Origin: a virus
Direction: 5' to 3' (one strand)
Virus record (IMG/VR): IMGVR_UViG_3300009181_000440
Coordinates: 1 to 20,710 of that record
Length of the DNA stretch: 20,710 nt
Position 1 is the stretch's first letter. Each line of letters begins with the position of its first letter. The position numbers and the translations under genes are program-made. Positions 14,931 to 20,710 of this stretch are shown one piece after another. The notes under the pieces were generated by a model. The model did no database searches, had not been told where the DNA came from, and saw nothing but the letters and a program-made list of their open reading frames with translations.

Positions 14931-14962
14931 AACGCCCAGAAGTACAACAAAGGAGATTTATT

Positions 14963-15943
14963 GTGGGAAGACCAATTAATAAGAAATATTTCGGAAATCG
15001 TAACACTGGTGATCCGCTGAGCACTGCTGATAACTACGGTATTGGTGGAGCAGGTGTCACGGCTGTGGCACTGGGAACTGCTGGCAGTGCATATTCGCAG
15101 GGTCTGACGGCAACATTCGCCGCTCCGGGTCTGCCTGGTGCCGCAGCTAGAATTCCAGGTGCTGTGCAAGCCACACTGAGTGTGGCTGTTTATTCCGCCA
15201 ATGGCGCAGTCAGTGGATACACTGTAACTGACGGTGGTTCAGGTTATCTATCAGCTCCTGCGGTCACACTAGTTCAGCCTGGCAATGTGAATCTATTGGC
15301 TGGTAATGTCACAGCCAGCGGCTCTGTTCTCACGGTGAGTAATATCAGCGGAATTTCTGTGGGTATGAGGGTTATTGATACCACTGCTGGTGGCAATATA
15401 GCCAGTGCCCCCAGAATTGTTACCAGCCTGGACACAGCCAACCTCACAGTCACAGTAAGTGGCGCAAGTATTCCCAACGGCAACGTAGTTGCTGACAACA
15501 TAAGATTCTATGACGCTGGTACCAGTGCAGTAGCTGGCTCAGTTACCATGACCGCAGTGGGTGTGAATGCTGGTTTCACGTTCCCCACCTTGAGTATCAG
15601 TGCTTATGTACCTGGCGGCAGTGCCAAGGTAGGCGACATCATCAAGCAGGAAAGCAAAACTCGTTTTAGAGTTGTTACTGCTGACGGCACTGCTGTATGT
15701 AAGCTGACCACCAACAGCAGTGTTGCCAGTGGTGAGATTCGTCTCAGTGCCACTGACAGCCACAGCAACACTTATTACATCAGAAAGATCAGTGGTAGAA
15801 CCGCCACAGTTTGGCCCAGTAACCAGACTGGTGGTGGAAGTTACGAGTTTGGAAATGTAAGTACCAACGTCAACGGAACCAGAGTGAGATGGAATGTTGT
15901 TGCTGCTGTGGACACCCAGAGTGTCGTAATTACCACAATATAA
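14963..15943 (+). CDS. Virion structural protein (MGRPINKKYFG family)
   Basis: 326 residues, GTG start supported by AGGAG at 14951-14955. The N terminus MGRPINKKYFG is, from memory, a recurring start of structural proteins in aquatic T4-like phages; their exact place in the particle is not known to me. The middle is a low-complexity, Gly/Ser/Thr/Val-rich beta-type sequence, including VSGYTVTDGGSGYLSAPAVT (~78-97), a motif frequent in phage tail and baseplate proteins. The C-terminal third (GDIIKQESKTRFRVVTADG, then RISATDS-type strands) is also beta-rich. No enzymatic motif or signal peptide is visible. It lies between endolysin and tail-fibre genes and is closed by a strong terminator. A tail-associated structural role is likely; the specific function is unknown. 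Confidence 0.65.
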   Translation: MGRPINKKYFGNRNTGDPLSTADNYGIGGAGVTAVALGTAGSAYSQGLTATFAAPGLPGAAARIPGAVQATLSVAVYSANGAVSGYTVTDGGSGYLSAPAVTLVQPGNVNLLAGNVTASGSVLTVSNISGISVGMRVIDTTAGGNIASAPRIVTSLDTANLTVTVSGASIPNGNVVADNIRFYDAGTSAVAGSVTMTAVGVNAGFTFPTLSISAYVPGGSAKVGDIIKQESKTRFRVVTADGTAVCKLTTNSSVASGEIRLSATDSHSNTYYIRKISGRTATVWPSNQTGGGSYEFGNVSTNVNGTRVRWNVVAAVDTQSVVITTI

Positions 15944-16005
15944 CTAATTGAATAATTAATTAGTTGCGCTGCGCAATGCAAGTTGCTATACTTAAAGTAT
16001 ACAAC
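15944..16005 (+). other. Cluster of three inverted repeats in the 3' untranslated region
   Basis: Three consecutive palindromes lie between the structural gene stop and the terminator: CTAATT/AATTAG (15944-15963), TTGCG/CGCAA (15964-15976), and a ten-pair hairpin with one bulged C built from GTTG-TATACT and AGTATA-CAAC (15982-16005). They abut one another. They may protect the mRNA 3' end; no coding sequence is seen. Confidence 0.5.
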
Positions 16006-16023
16006 TGACATTGTAACCTTTAT

Positions 16024-16051
16024 TGGGACGGCATTATGCCGTCCCATTTTT
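16024..16051 (+). terminator. Strong Rho-independent terminator
   Basis: TGGGACGGCA (16024-16033) pairs with TGCCGTCCCA (16037-16046) around a TTA loop, followed directly by TTTTT (16047-16051). It ends the endolysin/structural-gene transcription unit. Confidence 0.92.
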
Positions 16052-16076
16052 CTTGTCGTCGATACTGACTCAGAAC

Positions 16077-16084
16077 AATAAATA
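16077..16084 (+). promoter_or_regulatory. T4-type late promoter-like element for the tail fibre gene
   Basis: AATAAATA followed by C, 15 bases before the ATG at 16100, with AGGGA (16089-16093) as ribosome-site candidate. It is immediately downstream of the terminator, so the fibre gene must have its own promoter. Confidence 0.5.
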
Positions 16085-16099
16085 CATCAGGGAACGTCA

Positions 16100-19000
16100 A
16101 TGTCAACTCAAAATTTTAACGTAGAAACCGGACTAATCATTGGAAATGTTGTAGCCAATGCGGCAGCTAACAGTTTAACCACCAGCGGTAATATCACAGC
16201 TGGTAACCTGACAGCCAATATCCTGCTCAGCACTGTGAATCTCAGTGTGACCGGCGTCAGTAACCTGGGCTCTGTTGGCAACATCACCATCACTGGCGGA
16301 GCTAATGGTCAGTATCTACAAACTAATGGATCTGGCAATATCAGCTGGGTTAACGCCACTAGCACTGGCACGGTGAACAGCGGCACAGCCAATCAACTGG
16401 CATACTACAGCACCAGTGGCAATACGATATCCACTGCAGGTGCTAATTTAACCTGGAACGGCGCAAATCTATTAACCATCATTGGCAATGCTGCTGTGGG
16501 TAATATATCAGTAACCAGTAATGCCAGTGTGGGTAATATTGGTGCTACAGCCGCGGTGATCACAGCCAATGCTACATTTGGTAATATCAATAGTGTGAGT
16601 GGTATACTCAGTGTCAGTGGCAATGCCAATGTGGGAAATATTGGTACTAACAATGCAGTGATCTCAGCCAATGCTACCTTTGGTAATATTAACAGTGTAA
16701 GTGGTATACTCAGTGTCAGCGGCAACGCCAATGTGGGTAATATTGGTGCATTTGGTGCTTATGCTTCCTACCTGTCAGCCAGTGGCAACGCCAATGTGGG
16801 TAATTTAAATTCAGCTGGCAATGCCAATGTTCTGAATGTGTATACCACCAATGTTGTAGCAACCACTGGTAATTTTACTGGAAATATGGTTGCTGGTAAT
16901 GTGCTGGTGGGTAATATCACTATCTCAACTGACACCATCAGCAGCAGCACCAGCAATATCACTATTGACCCCAGTGGTGTGGGAGTTGGCGGAAATGTAA
17001 TTATTGCTGGCAACCTGCAGGTTACTGGAACCACAACCTCAATAAACAGCGTAACACTCACAGTATCAGATATCAACTTCACACTGGCCAAGGATGCTAC
17101 AACTTCAGCCCAAGCTGACGGGGGTGGCATAACTGTTGCTGGAGCAAATGCTCAGATCACATACAGCAACACTGGCGATCAGTGGCTAATCAATAAATCA
17201 GCTAATGTAGCTGGTAATATAACTGGATCAGGTATTTTAAGTATTACTGGCAATGCCAATGTGGGTAATATTGGCGCCAGTGGTGGATCAATCTCTGGTA
17301 ATTTGTATGTGGGTAGAATTGGAACCACCAGCGGCGCAGCTTATGCGTTACCCACTGGCGATGGCAGCAATGGTTCTGTATTAGCTACCTATGGAAATAG
17401 CCAGACATACTGGACTTCAGTAGCGACCAACGGCACGCTTGGACAGGCGCTGACAAGCAATGGCGCCGGTGGATTTGGCACAGCGGTGACGCTTGCCACC
17501 GTGGCAACATCGGGTAGCGCATCTGATTTGTCAGCCGGAACATTAGCAGCGGCTAGAATGCCAGCTCTGACCGGAGACGTTACCACCACGGTTGGCACGG
17601 TAGCAACCACGGTATCAAAGATTAACGGAACCACACTGTCTGGCCTTGCCACCGGCTTGTTGAAAAACACAACAGCGACCGGCGTGCCATCCATCGCGGT
17701 AGCTGGTACCGACTTCATCGGCGGCGTGGGCAACCTCACCACAGTTGGCTCGGTGCCGTATGTCTCGGCCTCTGGCACACTCGATCAGGACGCTGGCCAG
17801 TTCTTCTGGGATGCCACAAACAACAGGTTGGGGATTGGGACGGCAACGCCAGCGTATGCTTTAGATGTTCTGGGGGGTTTAAACACTTCAGACGTTGCTG
17901 CGTCTCAGTACCACACTACTTACGCGACTGGTGTTATAAACAATTTCGGTGCAAATAATTTTCTTGCATTCCAATCCGCTGGCGCAGAGAAGATGAGAAT
18001 CTCATCTACAGGAAACGTCGGCATTGGGACGAATGCACCGGGGCTATCACTGGACGTTAACGGTGTAATTAGGGCAGCATCAGAAGCTAATGCTATAAAC
18101 ACGATTAATATTGGATTAGTGGTCCAACGAACAACCAATGATTCCCAACTTGCTATAGGTTACAAGGCTACACCAGATGCTTGGATTATTGGATCAAGTT
18201 ACAATACCACAGGTGCGTATAAACCGATTGCATTCGCTACATCAGACGTAGAAAGGATGAGAATCCTGGCCAACGGCAACGTCGGCATCGGGACGACATC
18301 ACCGGGAGAAAAGTTGCATGTGAGTGGTGGAAATATCCTGCTCGATAACACTTATAGTTTGAAATTTAAAAATTCTGCTGGGACTGCGGTGAATATCCTG
18401 AATGTGAGTTCTGCGGACAATGTAACTTTGAGCACTCCTTCAGGCGGGGACTTGTACCTGAATCAATCCAGTTACCTTGTTGTGAAGAGCACTGGATCGG
18501 TGGGTATCGGAGCGGTTACTCCATCAAATAAACTTACTGTTGTGGGTTCAATGTCAGTAGGTTCTGCTACGTACAACACGGCGGCTCCGACAAATGGAAT
18601 GATAATAGAAGGCAACGTGGGCATCGGGACGACAAGTCCGTCAGCACCGCTTCAAGTTGTTGGAGCTGATGGCTTTTCCATCCCGCTAAAACTGACGCAG
18701 TCAAATGATGGGGCTGGAACGGAAGTCACCAACATAGGTTTCGGCTCAGCATTAGTGGCTGAAGGTGCGAACATTGTTAAAGCCGGAATAGGATTGCGGC
18801 GAACCAATAGTTTTGGCAGAGGATTTTTAGACATATATGTAAACAACACAGCAGACACTTCTGATATCAGTGCGACCAATGTGGTGAGTTTGTTTCATCC
18901 GACAGGTTTGGCTATTACCACATCAACCACTGCTCCTTATCAGGGATTCCAGCCGCTGACTGTGCGAGGTGGCAGTTTGTTTGTTGCATCAGCAATTGCC

Positions 19001-20710
19001 GGGGCATTTCTGCAATTATGGAAGGATGAAGCCGGGACATCTGGCGCTCCTACCAAAGCCGTCGCAGTGGGAATGAGCCAATCTGGTGGATCACCTGGAA
19101 ATGATTTGTTTCTAAACACGTTCGATGGGACTTCATGGGCTAGTCGGATGACGGTGTTAAATGCCAGCGGCAACGTGGGTATCGGGACGACAACGCCAGC
19201 TAACCTGCTAGACATTGCTACGCCACTAGGGTCTGGGTTTGGATTTGATAGTCCTGGTCATTTACCAACACTTAAATTTTACCGGTATGCTGGTGGAGCT
19301 TCTACAATTGGAGCTTATCAACTTGTGGTCGGCGAAACCGGAGCGAGCGCGGGTTCAGATCTTTCATTCAAAAGTGGAGGATACGCTGCTAGAGGTAGCG
19401 AGACGATTACAACCAAGGTTACTTTTACGAACACAGGCAACGTCGGCATCGGGACGACAACTCCCAGCACGTTTTTGCACGTATCCGATTCAACTAATAC
19501 GCCGGCCGTAATCGCAAGATTCCAGAATACTAGTATTAGTGGTGGTCCAATTCTGCAATTAGACCGACCCGCAGTTGAGCGAGTCACTGCATTGCAATAC
19601 AGCACTGCTGGAGTAGCCGAATGGAGTGTGGGAATATTCCGGGATGGTGGCAATTCAATCAAGAAATACGCCATCAATCTTGGGAATGATTATTTACTGG
19701 GGACTGCATCAAAGTTAGTAATAGACATAGCAGGTAACGTGGGGATTGGAAATACGTCGCCGGTCAATACCCTAAGTGTTACTGGTAGCATGTATGTAAG
19801 TGGCAATGCTGCTGTGGGAAATATCAGTGCAACCAGTATTGTGGGTACATTAACCACAGCAAGTCAAACCAATATTACGTCGGTTGGTACACTGGGCTCG
19901 CTGAATGTTACTGGCAACATCACTGGTGGAAACTTGATTGGAACACTGGCCAGTGGCACCAGCAACATCACCATCACGTCCAGTGGAAATGTCAGTATTA
20001 CATCAGCTGGTGCAGCCAATGTGCTGGTAGTCACTGGTACTGGTGCTAATATTGCTGGTACATTGAATGTTACTGGTAACGTCGGTATCGGGACGACTAC
20101 ACCTGTGTATGACATAGACATATATCGCAATTCCTCCGTCGTAGGTTTGCGAGTTGGCAATAGTTTTGGCACGATGACAGTTGGGCCATATACACTAACA
20201 TCAACACCAAACTCAACGGCAAGTGCCCCTAGAACTAATATGTATTTTGACCTAAACTCCGGTAATGGTGGCGCTATTGGTAGTTGGATCTTTAACAATG
20301 GGGCAGTAAATTCTGGAGTACTAAAAATCACTAACTCAGGCTCACTGATAGTAGGATCAATCAACACATCAGAGCCAGTTGATAATAATTTCAAACTGGA
20401 AGTGGCAAAGTCTGGAAGCGCAGGCACAGCACGGTTTTACGACCAAACCGCAAGCACTGGTTCAACGCTTGCAGTGTTTCGTGCTGGTGCAGGGCAAAGC
20501 ACTAACGACCTAACGCAGTGGCAAAACAACGCTGGAACTGCTTTATCGGTAGTTACATCCGCTGGGTGGCTGGGCATCGGGACGACTAGTCCTGCTTATG
20601 CTTTGGATGTTACAGGTACCATTCGATCTTCTGCCGGAATATTAAATACAACTAATACTTTTGAAAAAGTTTTTTCTTCAGTAGTTAATTTCCCCAATGC
20701 TGTAGCCAAC
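16100..20710 (+). CDS. Giant repeat-rich tail fibre/adhesin protein (partial, runs off right edge)
   Basis: The frame starting at the ATG at 16100 (AGGGA nearby) appears open to the right edge: 1537 codons without a stop in the stretches I translated, with frame also checked at several distal repeats. Residues 1-~310 are beta-helix-like repeats rich in GN(A/I)xVGNI, with a 34-residue tandem duplication at ~153-220. Residues ~312-372 hold a TLTVSDINFTLAKDA...ADGGGITV...ITY segment found in aquatic phage fibres. From ~580 on, about ten units end in GNVGIGTT-P-x-x-x-L-x-V, the fibre/spike repeat common in metagenomic phages (near 17829, 18011, 18274, 18499, 18611, 19169, 19437, 19733, 20077 and 20573). 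The likely role is host receptor binding as a long trimeric fibre. The C-terminal tip and any chaperone or autocleavage domain are outside the window. Confidence 0.85.
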   Translation, partial: MSTQNFNVETGLIIGNVVANAAANSLTTSGNITAGNLTANILLSTVNLSVTGVSNLGSVGNITITGGANGQYLQTNGSGNISWVNATSTGTVNSGTANQLAYYSTSGNTISTAGANLTWNGANLLTIIGNAAVGNISVTSNASVGNIGATAAVITANATFGNINSVSGILSVSGNANVGNIGTNNAVISANATFGNINSVSGILSVSGNANVGNIGAFGAYASYLSASGNANVGNLNSAGNANVLNVYTTNVVATTGNFTGNMVAGNVLVGNITISTDTISSSTSNITIDPSGVGVGGNVIIAGNLQVTGTTTSINSVTLTVSDINFTLAKDATTSAQADGGGITVAGANAQITYSNTGDQWLINKSANVAGNITGSGILSITGNANVGNIGASGGSISGNLYVGRIGTTSGAAYALPTGDGSNGSVLATYGNSQTYWTSVATNGTLGQALTSNGAGGFGTAVTLATVATSGSASDLSAGTLAAARMPALTGDVTTTVGTVATTVSKINGTTLSGLATGLLKNTTATGVPSIAVAGTDFIGGVGNLTTVGSVPYVSASGTLDQDAGQFFWDATNNRLGIGTATPAYALDVLGGLNTSDVAASQYHTTYATGVINNFGANNFLAFQSAGAEKMRISSTGNVGIGTNAPGLSLDVNGVIRAASEANAINTINIGLVVQRTTNDSQLAIGYKATPDAWIIGSSYNTTGAYKPIAFATSDVERMRILANGNVGIGTTSPGEKLHVSGGNILLDNTYSLKFKNSAGTAVNILNVSSADNVTLSTPSGGDLYLNQSSYLVVKSTGSVGIGAVTPSNKLTVVGSMSVGSATYNTAAPTNGMIIEGNVGIGTTSPSAPLQVVGADGFSIPLKLTQSNDGAGTEVTNIGFGSALVAEGANIVKAGIGLRRTNSFGRGFLDIYVNNTADTSDISATNVVSLFHPTGLAITTSTTAPYQGFQPLTVRGGSLFVASAIAGAFLQLWKDEAGTSGAPTKAVAVGMSQSGGSPGNDLFLNTFDGTSWASRMTVLNASGNVGIGTTTPANLLDIATPLGSGFGFDSPGHLPTLKFYRYAGGASTIGAYQLVVGETGASAGSDLSFKSGGYAARGSETITTKVTFTNTGNVGIGTTTPSTFLHVSDSTNTPAVIARFQNTSISGGPILQLDRPAVERVTALQYSTAGVAEWSVGIFRDGGNSIKKYAINLGNDYLLGTASKLVIDIAGNVGIGNTSPVNTLSVTGSMYVSGNAAVGNISATSIVGTLTTASQTNITSVGTLGSLNVTGNITGGNLIGTLASGTSNITITSSGNVSITSAGAANVLVVTGTGANIAGTLNVTGNVGIGTTTPVYDIDIYRNSSVVGLRVGNSFGTMTVGPYTLTSTPNSTASAPRTNMYFDLNSGNGGAIGSWIFNNGAVNSGVLKITNSGSLIVGSINTSEPVDNNFKLEVAKSGSAGTARFYDQTASTGSTLAVFRAGAGQSTNDLTQWQNNAGTALSVVTSAGWLGIGTTSPAYALDVTGTIRSSAGILNTTNTFEKVFSSVVNFPNAVAN
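16556..16759 (+). repeat. 102-bp tandem duplication in the tail fibre gene
   Basis: Two adjacent 102-bp units (16556-16657 and 16658-16759) encode nearly identical 34-residue segments (VI-T/S-ANATFGNINSVSGIL and onward). The copies differ mostly at silent positions. They fit duplication of a beta-helix coil set. Confidence 0.85.
17829..20602 (+). repeat. Dispersed GNVGIGTT-type repeats (about ten units)
   Basis: A short DNA motif close to GGCAACGTCGGCATCGGGAC recurs in frame at irregular spacing of roughly 110-560 bases, each followed by ACGAC(A/T) and a Pro codon. The units between motifs differ in sequence. Such shared boundaries are suited to homologous exchange of fibre modules. Confidence 0.8.

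Noticed and set aside
16405-20427. Several minus-strand open frames opposite the fibre gene
   Set aside because: They are low-complexity Leu/Pro/Val/Ala strings mirroring the fibre repeats, with no recognisable domains, and the + strand frame is continuous.
17829-20602. Regular GGCATCGGGACGAC motifs as a CRISPR or regulatory array
   Set aside because: They are in frame, irregularly spaced, and encode the known GNVGIGTT fibre repeat.
1-20710. tRNA genes or an integrase/attachment site
   Set aside because: I saw no cloverleaf-like sequence, integrase or recombinase motif; I cannot run a covariance search, so a missed tRNA is possible but unlikely in this dense coding.

Overview
The window is part of a tailed-phage genome of the T4-like (myovirus) type. 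The evidence is a structural block in canonical T4 order: portal (gp20), two small prohead-core-type genes, prohead protease (gp21), scaffold (gp22) and major capsid protein (gp23). Many genes also have a TATAAATA-like T4-type late promoter just upstream. The host cannot be read from the window. The style of the structural proteins (an MGRPINKKYFG-type virion protein, GNVGIGTT-repeat fibres) resembles aquatic T4-like phages.

Layout, left to right. (1) 2-898: the C-terminal end of a tail tape-measure-like protein with a lytic-transglycosylase domain and an EF-hand. (2) 950-2695: a free-standing Vsr-like homing-endonuclease-type gene (here called A). (3) 2717-9840: the head-assembly block on the + strand. 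Its portal gene is split by a 417-residue in-frame intein carrying an HNH endonuclease; a strong hairpin follows gp23. (4) 9898-14158: an island of three minus-strand genes. Two are further Vsr-like endonucleases (B and C, paralogous to A). The third looks like an ADP-ribosyltransferase-fold protein with a possible prohead-targeting leader. (5) 14240-16051: a GH19 endolysin and a tail/virion structural protein, closed by a strong terminator. (6) 16100 to beyond the right edge: a very long, open, repeat-rich tail-fibre gene.

The head genes work together as in T4. Portal and core proteins nucleate the prohead, gp22 is the inner scaffold, gp23 the shell, and gp21 cleaves core and shell proteins at (I/L)-x-E sites, several of which are visible near N termini. 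Four selfish nucleases (intein HNH plus A, B, C) sit in and around this conserved block.

The least conventional content is: (a) the A/B/C architecture, a Vsr-type nuclease joined to a GNAT/Mom-like acyltransferase-like domain; (b) the ART-like gene, flanked by an exact 16-bp repeat of the endolysin leader, which suggests cassette insertion; and (c) late promoters placed directly on the start codons of A and B. All functional calls come from reading motifs in the translations; no database search was possible.
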